Assembly (NCBI GenBank): GCA_046294735.1
Contig: JBKBKB010000002.1
Span: 248,001 to 312,000, forward strand
DNA: 64,000 bases
Direction of reading: 5' to 3'
DNA from: 34-65-8 sp046294735
GTDB lineage: Bacteria; Pseudomonadota; Alphaproteobacteria; Sphingomonadales; Sphingomonadaceae
The notes beneath the pieces are model-generated. The model saw only the letters and a program-made list of their open reading frames with translations, was not told the DNA's origin and made no database searches. Made by a program: the position numbers and the translations under genes. This document shows positions 53,640 to 62,217 of the stretch, in pieces (position 1 is the first letter of the stretch; the number at the start of each line of letters is the position of its first letter).

Positions 53640-54094
53640 ATCGGGTGCTCGACCACGTTGAGCGAAGGCGAACGCTTGAACAGCCAGCCAGAAAAGACCC
53701 GGTCCCATTTGTCCTCAGCCCGGCTGTCCCGCACCAGCACCTGGACGAAAGCGCCGGTTTCGCTGGGCATTTCCCACGGCGCGGTCCGCTCGCAGGCTGA
53801 CAGGCGCACGATCACGTCGCCAATCCGGCGCGTCTCACCCGGCTTGAGGGTAATGTCCTGCGACAGGTTGTTGCGCTTGTTGAGCAGGCCCAAAGTGGCG
53901 ACCCGGTCTGCCATCGGCGTGCCCAGCCCGGCCTCACCGGCCGCCCCGGCCGGCGGGGGGGATGCCTGCGCCAGTTCTGCCGGAACGTCGGTTTCGACCG
54001 GCTTCGGCGCCGGAGGCTTGTCACCGCATCCGGCGAGCAACGCCAACACGGCCGCAGGGGCAAGTGCGCGCACGATCAGGCGTCCGGCGACCAC
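53474..54094 (-). CDS. DUF2155 exported protein
   Basis: The 206-residue product has a lipoprotein-like signal (AAVLALLAGC), a Pro-rich linker, and the DUF2155 domain at about residues 70-165: LNKRNNLSQDITLKPGETRRIGDVIVRLSACE, GAFVQVLVRDSRAEDKWDRVFSGWLFKRSPSLNVVEHPIYDVWVKDC. Two cysteines (in SACE and KDCA) may form a disulfide. The C-terminal 40 residues are Ala/Pro-rich and overlap aat antisense. Translation probably starts at GTG 54094, inside the end of the NDUFA12-like gene; a GTG at 54073 is an alternative. The function of DUF2155 is unknown. Confidence 0.88.
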   Translation of the reverse strand: MVAGRLIVRALAPAAVLALLAGCGDKPPAPKPVETDVPAELAQASPPPAGAAGEAGLGTPMADRVATLGLLNKRNNLSQDITLKPGETRRIGDVIVRLSACERTAPWEMPSETGAFVQVLVRDSRAEDKWDRVFSGWLFKRSPSLNVVEHPIYDVWVKDCAMSFPGEEAPAASPSPRATGAASAPAPAPSPAPAPAAAAAADNTEA

Positions 54095-54474
54095 GCTTCG
54101 TAATCCCCGGTCGCGGCAGCACGCTTGCCGCCGCGCTCCAGTGCCCCGGCGGGGCGATAGGCATTGACCGTGCCGGTCGCATTGGGGGTATAGTCGGCTT
54201 CCCAGATGTGCGGCGGCGGCAGATTGCTTTCCGGCACGTCGTCAAACGATCCGTGCAACCAGCCGTGCCATTCCGCCGGGACGCGGCTCGCATCGTTGGG
54301 CCCGTTGTAGATCACCCAGCGCCGTTCCCGCCCCTGGGCGTCCGGCTTGCGGGTGCGGAAATAGCGGTTGCCCTGCACATCGGTGCCGACCTCGACACCC
54401 TTGCGCCAGCTCCACAGGTGGGTTCCGATGGTGGCGCCGTCCCACCAGGTGAAGATCTTGCCGAGGATAGACAT
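54076..54474 (-). CDS. NDUFA12-family (B17.2-like) complex I protein
   Basis: The 132-residue protein matches the NDUFA12/B17.2 family, an accessory subunit or assembly-related protein of NADH:ubiquinone oxidoreductase kept in alphaproteobacteria and mitochondria. Signatures are TWWDGATIGTHLWSWRKGVEVG, GNRYFRTRK, RRWVIYNGPNDASRVPAEWHGWLHG and the C-terminal NLPPPHIWEADYTPNATGTVNAYRPAG. Length is typical of the bacterial form. It is followed, with a 19-base overlap, by the DUF2155 gene. Confidence 0.95.
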   Translation of the reverse strand: MSILGKIFTWWDGATIGTHLWSWRKGVEVGTDVQGNRYFRTRKPDAQGRERRWVIYNGPNDASRVPAEWHGWLHGSFDDVPESNLPPPHIWEADYTPNATGTVNAYRPAGALERGGKRAAATGDYEAWSPDA

Positions 54475-54533
54475 GGCGCGCGCCTAGCCGATTGCGGCCC
54501 CGTGGCCAAGCGGGAAACCGGCCTGGCGCAGGG

Positions 54534-55013
54534 CTACCATTCAACCTTGTCCCCAGGGCGGATGCCCAGTTCCTCCGCCCGCCCGCCGATCAGCTCAAGC
54601 ACGGCGATGGCGGGCCGTTCGGAATAGACCGAATCGAGCGAATAGGGGGTGGTGCGCGCGGCGATGTTGATGATCCGGCGGTCCTCGTCGATGAAGATGA
54701 TGTCGAGCGGGAGCGGCGTGTTCTTCATCCAGAAGCCGAGGATCTGGGGGTAACGGTAGGGAAAGATCATCCCTTCGTCCGGACCCAGCTCGGTGCGGAA
54801 CATCAGCCCGCGCTGCTGCTGCGGCAGGGTTTCAGCCAGTTCCACGGTGAAGGCGTGGCGCTTGCTGCCGCTGGCAACCGCAAGCGGAATGACCTTGAGC
54901 CCGGAGACCGGATGAACCGCCGTGGCCGAAGACACAGCCGCAGTCGTTTCCGCCTGTCCCTGCGGCGAGCAGGCCAGGCACAGGGCAGCCAGCAGCAGTC
55001 CCGATGCGCGCAT
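54534..55013 (-). CDS. DUF192 exported protein
   Basis: The 159-residue protein has a lipoprotein-like signal (MRASGLLLAALCLAC) and a DUF192 domain: HAFTVELAETLPQQQRGLMFRTELGPDEGMIF, FWMKNTPLPLDIIFIDEDRRIINI and AVLELIGGRAEELGIRPGDKV. DUF192 proteins are small beta-barrel proteins of unknown function. The ATG at 55013 overlaps the recX stop (TGATG), so both are co-translated. The frame stays open twelve codons upstream, but that part precedes the signal peptide. Confidence 0.9.
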   Translation of the reverse strand: MRASGLLLAALCLACSPQGQAETTAAVSSATAVHPVSGLKVIPLAVASGSKRHAFTVELAETLPQQQRGLMFRTELGPDEGMIFPYRYPQILGFWMKNTPLPLDIIFIDEDRRIINIAARTTPYSLDSVYSERPAIAVLELIGGRAEELGIRPGDKVEW

Positions 55014-55591
55014 CAATGCCGTTCCTCCTCTTCCGCGTCCTGCACCCATTGCTCGATGGCCGCGACGCTGGCCGCGTCAAGCACCATGCGCGCCACATCG
55101 AAGCCATGACCTGCCCGGACCATCGCGGCAAGCTGCTTTTGATGGCGCGCCGGATCGGCGCCCTGACGGTCAAAAGGTCCAAACCGCTTGCGCCGGGCAA
55201 GGTCCATCGCCGCCCGCCGCTGCGCCGCAAGACCGGGGGCAAGGTCCCGGCGGACCTCCTCCGCCACGCCGGCTTCGCCCAGGGTCTGCCCGATTCGCCG
55301 GGCACCATAGCCACGCCGCAGCAGATCGTTGCTTCGCGCCGCCGCCCAGGCGGCATCGTCGATATAGCCCAGCTCGCACATCCGGCTGACCAGCCCTCGC
55401 ACGTCCGGCTCGCGCTCGCCAGCCCAGCCGCGCTCCCGCAACTTGCGGACCAGATAGCGTTCCAGCCGCGTGCCGGTAGTGGCGAATCGGGCGACATAGG
55501 CCAGGGCGAGGTCCCGCAGGCGCACCTCGTCCAGCGGCGTTCTGGCCTTCTGTTGGCGGCGTTCGGCTTGCTCCTTGCCCGTCATCGTCAT
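55013..55591 (-). CDS. recX: Regulatory protein RecX
   Basis: The 192-residue protein resembles RecX, which binds RecA filaments and limits recombination. It is built of three-helix repeats: LRDLALAYVARFATTGTRLERYLVRKLRERGW, LVSRMCELGYIDDAAWAAARSNDLLRRGYGARRIGQTLGEAGV and a C-terminal repeat ending near WVQDAEEEE. It is not beside recA here, and heads a two-gene unit with the DUF192 gene. The promoter lies in the 139-base gap to the divergent acyl-AMP ligase. Confidence 0.85.
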   Translation of the reverse strand: MTMTGKEQAERRQQKARTPLDEVRLRDLALAYVARFATTGTRLERYLVRKLRERGWAGEREPDVRGLVSRMCELGYIDDAAWAAARSNDLLRRGYGARRIGQTLGEAGVAEEVRRDLAPGLAAQRRAAMDLARRKRFGPFDRQGADPARHQKQLAAMVRAGHGFDVARMVLDAASVAAIEQWVQDAEEEERH

Positions 55592-55730
55592 AATGGTGCC
55601 ACAGTCTTTGCGAATTGGGCAACGCTTACGCGTGACGCAGCCGGTTTGGCCGCGTCAGGAGGGGACTTAACAAGAGCGCGGGGAGAATGCCCATGCCTGT
55701 GCGCACCAACAACGGGTATCGCCTTCACTC

Positions 55731-57488
55731 ATGACCAACACCATGCTGGTTCCGACTCCGAACGACTGCGCGCTGCCGCGCATCCGGGCGGAATTCGCCA
55801 CCTTCAACGACGCGGTCGACTACGCTGCGCTTAGCGAGAAGGGGCTAAACTTTCATGACATGCGTGGCGAGCTGGAGCGGGTCTATCCGTTCCGCGAACT
55901 GCGCGAGGATGCGCTGGCGATGGCGCGGCGGCTGATCGCGGCCGGCATTGGCAAGGGTGACCGGGTGGCGCTGATCGCCGAAACCGGCCCTGACTTTGCA
56001 GCGTTGTTCTGCGCCTGCACCTATGTTGGCGCGTGGCCAGTACCCCTGCCCCTGCCAACCAGCTTTGGCGGCAAAGAGAGTTATATCGACCAGCTTTCGG
56101 TGCAGCTCGACAGCAGCGATCCAGCGATCCTGATCTATCCCCCCGAAATCGCGGACATGGCCAAGGCCGCAGCCGACCGGCAGGGATGTGACGGGATCGA
56201 CTGGGCGAGTTTCGGCGCCCGCGAGGCGCCTGACTGCGCACTGCCCGAGGCCAGCCCTGACGACATCTGCTACCTGCAGTATTCGTCCGGCTCGACCCGT
56301 TTCCCTACCGGCGTTGCCGTGACCCACCGTGCGCTGCTGCACAACCTCTATGGCCATGCCGCCTCGATGAACCTCGGCACCAATGACCGGGTAGTCAGCT
56401 GGCTGCCGTGGTATCACGACATGGGGCTGGTCGGGTGCCTGCTTTCACCTATCGCCAACCAGGCCAGCTGCGACTATCTCAGGACCGAGCATTTCGCCCG
56501 CCGCCCGCTGGCTTGGCTGGACCTGATCAGCCGCAACCAGGGCAACACGCTGAGCTATTCGCCCACTTTCGGGTATGACATCTGCGCCCGCCGTATCTCC
56601 AGCCAGAGCAGCGTGACCGAGCGGTTCGACCTGTCGCGCTGGCGCACCGCCGGGAACGGGGCGGACATGATTCGGCCCGACGTGATGCAGAGCTTCGTCA
56701 ACGCCTTTGCCCCGGCCGGGTTCAAGGCAAGCGCCTTCACCCCCAGCTATGGCCTGGCCGAAGCGACCCTGGCGGTCACAGTCATGCCGCCGGGTGAAGG
56801 CATCCGGGTGGAACTGGTCGAAGAGGAAAGCCTGTCCGGCACCCCGCGCGACCTCAGCCGTCCGGCCCGTTACCGGGCGATCGTCAACTGCGGCAAACCC
56901 CTGCCCAACATGGAGGTGGAGATCCGCGACGGAACCGATGCGGTGCGCGGCCAGCGGCAGATCGGCAAGGTCTGGTGCCGCGGCCCCAGCGTGATGCATT
57001 CCTATTTCCGCAATGAGGAAGCGACCAGCGATTGCCTGGTCCCAAGCAGCGACGGCAAGGGCGCATGGCTCGACACCGGTGACATGGGATATATGGCCAA
57101 TGGCTATCTGTTCATCGTCGGCCGGGCGAAGGACATGATTATCATCAACGGCAAGAACCACTGGCCGCAGGATATCGAGTGGGCGGTGGAGCAACTGCCG
57201 GGCTTCAACCACGGTGATGTGGCCGCGTTCTCGTTCGAGATGGACAATGGCGAGGAAGCGCCCGCCGTGCTGGTCCATTGCCGGGTGTCCGACCCGGAGG
57301 AGCGGATCAAGCTGCACGAGCAGATCCGCGACAAGGTCCGCGCGGTCACCGGCATGAACTGCGTGGTGGAACTGGTCCCCCCACGCACCCTGCCGCGCAC
57401 CTCTTCTGGCAAGCTCAGCCGGGCCAAGGCCAAGCGGCTTTATCTGGCGGGCGAGATCGAGCCGATCAGGTTGCCCGAAGTCGCCTGA
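55731..57488 (+). CDS. Fatty acyl-AMP ligase (FAAL)
   Basis: The 585-residue enzyme belongs to the adenylate-forming superfamily and activates fatty acids as acyl-adenylates, usually for loading onto an acyl carrier protein. Motifs are LQYSSGSTRFPTGVAVTHRA (phosphate-binding loop), SWLPWYHDMGLVGCLL, TPSYGLAEATLAVTVM, WLDTGDMGYM, and RTSSGKLSR with the C-terminal lysine near residue 558. The long segment between the domains is typical of FAALs. In sphingolipid-producing bacteria such a ligase is thought to supply acyl-ACP for ceramide synthesis; no ACP or serine palmitoyltransferase gene lies in the window, so this is only a possibility. Confidence 0.88.
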   Translation: MTNTMLVPTPNDCALPRIRAEFATFNDAVDYAALSEKGLNFHDMRGELERVYPFRELREDALAMARRLIAAGIGKGDRVALIAETGPDFAALFCACTYVGAWPVPLPLPTSFGGKESYIDQLSVQLDSSDPAILIYPPEIADMAKAAADRQGCDGIDWASFGAREAPDCALPEASPDDICYLQYSSGSTRFPTGVAVTHRALLHNLYGHAASMNLGTNDRVVSWLPWYHDMGLVGCLLSPIANQASCDYLRTEHFARRPLAWLDLISRNQGNTLSYSPTFGYDICARRISSQSSVTERFDLSRWRTAGNGADMIRPDVMQSFVNAFAPAGFKASAFTPSYGLAEATLAVTVMPPGEGIRVELVEEESLSGTPRDLSRPARYRAIVNCGKPLPNMEVEIRDGTDAVRGQRQIGKVWCRGPSVMHSYFRNEEATSDCLVPSSDGKGAWLDTGDMGYMANGYLFIVGRAKDMIIINGKNHWPQDIEWAVEQLPGFNHGDVAAFSFEMDNGEEAPAVLVHCRVSDPEERIKLHEQIRDKVRAVTGMNCVVELVPPRTLPRTSSGKLSRAKAKRLYLAGEIEPIRLPEVA

Positions 57489-57494
57489 AAGCTT

Positions 57495-58997
57495 TTATTC
57501 AGCCACGCTGCCCCAAGTAATCCGCACGGGCGCGGGGCCGGCTTCTGCCCGTGCAACGCGCGCTCCACCTTCGCGCAGCCGTTCGCTCACCAGTGCGGTC
57601 TGGTCAGCCGGGCCGGTCAGCACCAGCGGCGCGCCCACCCGTTTGGCCGCCCATGCCGCCAGGGCAATGGCATCCTCTGCCTCTTGCCCCAAACCTCCGG
57701 CTTCAACCGCCACAGAAGGCAGAGCGCGGGCTGGAGGGACCAGTTCAATCGACCAGTCCGCTACTTGCCCCGCTGCGCGCTGTTCCAGCGTGCGATAAGC
57801 GCTCAAGGTGGCCCCTTCCAGCGGGCGGGCACGAACCAGCGCCCGGCGCCTCTGCCGGTCGACGATGACCTCGCTCTCTTCGACGCCGGCCACCAAAGCC
57901 AGCGCAGAGGCCACCTTGCGGGCCTGCTCGGCGGCCTGGTCCTGCTCGCGCGCCGCGATCAGTTGGGCCTGCTCGGCAGCGCTTTGTGCTGTTCCGACCT
58001 GGTACTGGGTGAGGATAAGATCAAATTCGCGATTGAAACGGCTGGAGAGGCGCCGCTCGATATCGGCTTCGGCATCCGGCTTCAGCCTTGGGGTCAGCAC
58101 CGTCGCCGTCACCCGGATCGGCTGAGCGTCATAGGCAATGTCGATCTGCGAAAGGCGGGACTTGCTGTCGAATTCCTCGATTACCGTGCTGTTGATCAGG
58201 CGCGATGCATTGGTTTCCCAGGCGATCGTGCGCAGGGCCATGCCCAGCGGAATAGCCAGCGCGAGCAATGTGCCGACAATCAGGAGATTCTGCCACCGCG
58301 TATGCTCTGCCGACAGTTCGGTCGTGAACCCGTACAACCGCGCCATCACCGCCGCCGTCAGCGATATCGCCACCAGGTTGGTGACGAACAACATCAGCGC
58401 ACCGGAAAAAACGGTCCAGTTCAAGGTCGCCAACCCGAACCCCACCGTGGCCAGCGGCGGCATCAGGGCCGTGGCAATGGCCACCCCAACCACTGCCCCT
58501 TCCCTGCCCCGGATCAGGGCATAGGCACCCGCCAGCCCGGAAAAGACCGCCACCAGCAGATCGAACAGGTTGGGCCGGGTGCGCGCAGCCAATTCCGCCG
58601 TTACCGTTTTGAGCGGCGACATGAACACGATCAAGGCGCAGAAAATCACTGCCAGCGTCGCTCCGATCGCCACCGACTTGGCGCACTTGCGCAGCCAGAC
58701 ATAATCACCCGACGAAAGGGCAAATCCCAGCCCGATGATCGGCCCCATCAGCGGGGCGATCAACATCGCCCCGATCACCACCGCCGGGGAGGACAGGATC
58801 AGACCAAGAATGGCGATCCCCGCAGACATCAGCGTCATGAACAGGAACCGGGCTGAAACATCCGCTTCCTCACGCCGCAGCTCAACGATGCCTTCCTGGT
58901 TGACCGTCGCGACCACATCGTCGCGCCACCATTTACGCAGGCTCAGGATAACCCGGGCAAAATCAAGTTCGTTTGAAGTGCGCTTAGTTTCGGCCAT
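57495..58997 (-). CDS. DUF389-family membrane protein
   Basis: The 500-residue protein has about six hydrophobic segments in its N-terminal half, with the DUF389 signature SSPAVVIGAMLIAPLMGPIIGLGFAL and REGAVVGVAIATALMPPLATVGFGLA. A soluble C-terminal half of about 230 residues follows (SRLSQIDIAYDAQPIRVTATVLTPRLKPDAEADIERRL). This family resembles the hydrophobic domain named after TIGR00341. Its function is unknown. The C-terminal half may sense or bind a ligand. It ends six bases from the convergent FAAL gene. Confidence 0.88.
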   Translation of the reverse strand: MAETKRTSNELDFARVILSLRKWWRDDVVATVNQEGIVELRREEADVSARFLFMTLMSAGIAILGLILSSPAVVIGAMLIAPLMGPIIGLGFALSSGDYVWLRKCAKSVAIGATLAVIFCALIVFMSPLKTVTAELAARTRPNLFDLLVAVFSGLAGAYALIRGREGAVVGVAIATALMPPLATVGFGLATLNWTVFSGALMLFVTNLVAISLTAAVMARLYGFTTELSAEHTRWQNLLIVGTLLALAIPLGMALRTIAWETNASRLINSTVIEEFDSKSRLSQIDIAYDAQPIRVTATVLTPRLKPDAEADIERRLSSRFNREFDLILTQYQVGTAQSAAEQAQLIAAREQDQAAEQARKVASALALVAGVEESEVIVDRQRRRALVRARPLEGATLSAYRTLEQRAAGQVADWSIELVPPARALPSVAVEAGGLGQEAEDAIALAAWAAKRVGAPLVLTGPADQTALVSERLREGGARVARAEAGPAPVRITWGSVAE

Positions 58998-59160
58998 GAA
59001 CTAACGGTCCCGGACTGTTGCCATTTTCCGCCTCCTAACCGCTTGTCCGGCTGAACGAAAGGATGGACGCACAGGGGCGCTTGCGGCACACCTTGCGCGA
59101 TTGCTTGAAATCTGTGTCTTACACCCCTAATACAGCAAGCAAAGGAGCAGCAGGGCAGCC

Positions 59161-60369
59161 ATGGCCACCAACGAAACGAAAACCGCCACCGACGTCGCAT
59201 TCGACCTGACCCCGCCCGATCCGGTGCCGGTGGTCAGCGCGGAAAAGGCCGCGGGGCTGGTTCCCGTCGCCCCCGAAGTTAAATCGAAGCTCGACGAGAA
59301 GGTCGACGGCTTTGTGGCCGACCTGGTGGCGCAGGACGCAAACTCGCCCGAATTCGGCAAGAAGGTCGACCAGCTGACCAACATGGGCCGCAAGGAAATC
59401 ATGGCAGCGGCCGGCATGTCCAACCGCTTCCTCGACCGGCCGGTCCGGGCGATGGACAAGGACGAGGGCGTCGGCGCCAACCTGGCCGAACTGCGCCGGG
59501 TGGTGGAGGAGCTCGACCCGGGCAAGCGCGGGGCGCTGTCGGGACCGCGCAAGATCCTTGGCATCATTCCCTTTGGCAACAAGATCAACAACTACTTCCG
59601 TAGCTACCAGAGCGCGCAGACCCACATCCAGTCCGTGCTCGGCAGCCTTGCCAGCGGCAAGGACGAGCTGCTGATGGACAACGCCGCGATCGATGTCGAA
59701 CGGCAAAAGCTGTGGGAAGCGATGGGTAATCTGGAACAGATGATCCACATTTCCCAGAAGCTCGACGAGAAGCTGGAAGAAAAGGCCTTCGAACTCGACG
59801 CGACCGATCCGGCCAAGGCCAAGGCGATCCGTGAAACCGCCCTGTTCTATGTCCGCCAGCGCACCCAGGATCTGCTGACCCAGATGGCGGTCAGCGTGCA
59901 GGGATACCTCGCGCTCGACCTGGTGAAAAAGAACAACGTCGAACTGGTCAAGGGCGTGGACCGCGCCAGCACCACCACCGTCGGCGCGCTGCGCACGGCA
60001 GTGACCGTGGCCGAGGCGATGACCAACCAGCGGCTGGTGCTCAACCAGATCACCGCACTCAACACCACCACCGCGAACATCATTGACAGCACCAGCACCA
60101 TGCTGCGCGAACAGACCGGCAAGATCCACGAGCAGGCCGCCAGCAGCACGATCCCGCTGGAGACGCTGCAGCGCGCTTTCCAGAACATCTACGACACGAT
60201 GGACGAGGTCGACAGCTTCAAGCTGCGCGCGCTCGACAGCATGAAGCAGACAGTGGTCACGCTGACCGCCGAAGTCGAGAAGTCGAAGGGCTATATCGCC
60301 CGTGCCGAAGGGCAGGCCCAGGCGCAGAAGCAGGTCAGCGAATCCAGCCTGCTGACGGTGGAGGGCTGA
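59161..60369 (+). CDS. TelA-like toxic anion resistance protein
   Basis: The 402-residue protein belongs to the TelA family, linked to tellurite and other stress resistance in diverse bacteria with no established biochemistry. It is almost entirely helical, with coiled-coil stretches such as LDEKLEEKAFELDATDPAKAKAIRETALFYVRQRTQDLLTQMAVSVQGYLALDLVKKNNVELVKGVDRASTTTVGALRTAV. AAGGAG lies before the ATG. It starts a three-gene unit with the XpaC-like and PHA-system genes; the 163-base region before it separates it from the divergent DUF389 gene. Confidence 0.9.
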   Translation: MATNETKTATDVAFDLTPPDPVPVVSAEKAAGLVPVAPEVKSKLDEKVDGFVADLVAQDANSPEFGKKVDQLTNMGRKEIMAAAGMSNRFLDRPVRAMDKDEGVGANLAELRRVVEELDPGKRGALSGPRKILGIIPFGNKINNYFRSYQSAQTHIQSVLGSLASGKDELLMDNAAIDVERQKLWEAMGNLEQMIHISQKLDEKLEEKAFELDATDPAKAKAIRETALFYVRQRTQDLLTQMAVSVQGYLALDLVKKNNVELVKGVDRASTTTVGALRTAVTVAEAMTNQRLVLNQITALNTTTANIIDSTSTMLREQTGKIHEQAASSTIPLETLQRAFQNIYDTMDEVDSFKLRALDSMKQTVVTLTAEVEKSKGYIARAEGQAQAQKQVSESSLLTVEG

Positions 60370-60370
60370 G

Positions 60371-61111
60371 GTGAACGACCTCACCCGCCAAAGTGGCCGG
60401 ATACTGGAAGATGCCCGCCGCCTGCGCGACGACAACCGCGCAGGCGGGCGGCATCGCCGCTCGATCGGCAAGCACTCGGCCGATCTGAAGGCCAAGCAGC
60501 TGGTCGCCCGGCTCGTGCGGATCGTCGTCGCGGTGTTCGGCGTGCTGGTCGCGGCCAGCCTGGCCGGCGTGATCCTCAACGGCATCGGCTTCGTCGGGGT
60601 GATGCTCACCGTCCTGGCGATGATCGTGGCGGTCGGCGTGTTCGCCACTTTTCCGAAAGTGAAGGTTCCCAAACGGGCTGACCTGACCAAGGGCGATGTT
60701 CGCACCATGGTCGGCAAGACCGAGATGTGGCTGGAAAACCAGCGCCCCGCCCTGCCCGCACCCGCCGTGCGGGTGGTAGAGGACATGGGAGTGCAGCTCG
60801 ATGCGCTCGGCCTCCAGCTTGAAGCGATCGACCAGCAGCATCCGGCCGCACAGGAAGTCCGCAAGCTGGTCGGCGATGTCCTGCCGGAAACGATCGACGC
60901 CTATCGCCGTATCCCGCAAAACCTGCGGACGGAGAAACGCGCTGGCACCTCTCCCGACGAGCAACTTACCGAAAGCCTGACCCGGATCAGCCGCGAGATC
61001 GACCATGTCACCCGGCAACTGGCCGAAGGCTCGCTCGACGATCTGGCGATCAGGACCCGTTACCTCGAATATCGCTACGGCGAAAACGAACAGACCTCCA
61101 AGGAATCCTAG
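60371..61111 (+). CDS. XpaC-like membrane protein
   Basis: The 246-residue protein has a basic N-terminus, two adjacent membrane segments (about residues 45-92, LVRIVVAVFGVLVAASLAGVIL and GVMLTVLAMIVAVGVFATF) and a helical C-terminal part. It resembles the 5-bromo-4-chloroindolyl-phosphate-hydrolysis (XpaC) family, which is found beside TelA in many bacteria, as in the Bacillus xpaC-yaaN pair. The real activity is unknown. GTG at 60371 follows the telA-like stop by one base. The ATG-less start and the spacing suggest translational coupling. Confidence 0.75.
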   Translation: MNDLTRQSGRILEDARRLRDDNRAGGRHRRSIGKHSADLKAKQLVARLVRIVVAVFGVLVAASLAGVILNGIGFVGVMLTVLAMIVAVGVFATFPKVKVPKRADLTKGDVRTMVGKTEMWLENQRPALPAPAVRVVEDMGVQLDALGLQLEAIDQQHPAAQEVRKLVGDVLPETIDAYRRIPQNLRTEKRAGTSPDEQLTESLTRISREIDHVTRQLAEGSLDDLAIRTRYLEYRYGENEQTSKES

Positions 61112-61114
61112 ATC

Positions 61115-61417
61115 ATGCGCGTTGCGATCCCCCATGACCTCGACCGCGCCGTGGTGCGCGAACGGCTGAAGAGCCGCAGCCACGAGATTGTCGACCATGT
61201 GCCCGGCGGAATGGCCGAGGTCGAGACCAGCTGGCCGAGCGAGGATCACATGGCGATGACGATCAAGGCCATGGGTCAGGAACTGACCGGCGGCATCGCC
61301 ATCGGTGACACCGAACTGGTGATCGAGCTGGCTCTGCCGGGCATGGTATCGTTCATGGAGCCGATGATCGCAGGTGCCATCCGCACGCAGGGCGAAAAAC
61401 TCATCGCCAAGGGCTAG
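61115..61417 (+). CDS. PHA-system (PHA_gran_rgn) family protein
   Basis: The 100-residue protein begins MRVAIPHDLDRAVVRERLKSR and has the pattern of the polyhydroxyalkanoic-acid-system family (PF09650): AEVETSWPSEDHMAMTIKAMGQELTGGIAIGDTELVIELALPGMVSFMEPMIAGAIRTQGEKLI. The fold is a small alpha/beta domain. Homologues are often annotated from occurrence near PHA genes, with little functional evidence. It is the last gene of the telA-like unit and its stop overlaps the convergent manA stop. Confidence 0.8.
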   Translation: MRVAIPHDLDRAVVRERLKSRSHEIVDHVPGGMAEVETSWPSEDHMAMTIKAMGQELTGGIAIGDTELVIELALPGMVSFMEPMIAGAIRTQGEKLIAKG

Positions 61418-62217
61418 ATCGGAGCGGCCACCAGCGCTTCACCATCGGGGTCAAATCCGACCTGCCACAGGGATGAAACCTGCGCGCATTGCCCTGCCGC
61501 AACCGTCAGCCCGCCAGCCGTGACGCTGCCCCGGACCGGCACCACCAGTGCCGCTGCGGAAAAGCGCGCGGCGAGCCCCGCATCCGGCAGGCCGCAGACC
61601 CGCTCCAGCCGGAAATGGGGGCCGTCGACCAGCACTCCGCTGTCACCTTCGCGGAGCCTGCGACGCATAGCCGGTGGATATGGCTCCCCGCTCGCCACAG
61701 CGACCGCCTTGTCAAGATGGAGCTCGCGCGGGCGGCCATAGTCGAACAGGCGGTAGGTGATATCGCTGTTCTGCTGGATTTCGATCAGGGCCAGGCCGGG
61801 GCCGATTGCGTGGACGGTGCCAGCCGGCAGGTAGAAGAAATCCCCCGGCTCCACGGCATGCCATTCCAGCAACTGCTCGATCGACCCGTCCAGCGCGGCC
61901 ACCCGCATGGCCTGTGCGCTGACCGGCTCGCGAAAGCCGATCGCAAGGCACGCATCCGGCTCGGCAGACAGCACCAGCCAGCATTCTTCCTTGCCGCGCG
62001 ACCCGGCTGGCGCCTGAGCATCTGAGGGATGGACCTGGACCGACAGCTTCTCGCTGGTGAACAGGTATTTGACCAGCAGATCGGGCAATGCCGCGTCGGG
62101 CTCGAACCAGATTTCGCCGATCCGCTCACCCGCAGGGGCGACGAACGGTTCAGGTAATTTGTCGCAACCCCACGGCTTGGCGACGGTGCGGGTCGGCAGC
62201 AGCTTGGCACCCGTCAT
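61414..62217 (-). CDS. manA: Mannose-6-phosphate isomerase, class I
   Basis: The 267-residue zinc enzyme interconverts fructose 6-phosphate and mannose 6-phosphate. The metal-binding segments are visible: KLSVQVHPSDAQAP, KEECWLVLSAEP and PAGTVHAIGPGLALIEIQQNSDITYRL. It is shorter than the E. coli enzyme (about 390 residues), as usual in the short class I form. It overlaps the guanylyltransferase gene by four bases; both supply GDP-mannose for surface polysaccharide or glycolipid synthesis. Confidence 0.92.
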   Translation of the reverse strand: MTGAKLLPTRTVAKPWGCDKLPEPFVAPAGERIGEIWFEPDAALPDLLVKYLFTSEKLSVQVHPSDAQAPAGSRGKEECWLVLSAEPDACLAIGFREPVSAQAMRVAALDGSIEQLLEWHAVEPGDFFYLPAGTVHAIGPGLALIEIQQNSDITYRLFDYGRPRELHLDKAVAVASGEPYPPAMRRRLREGDSGVLVDGPHFRLERVCGLPDAGLAARFSAAALVVPVRGSVTAGGLTVAAGQCAQVSSLWQVGFDPDGEALVAAPI

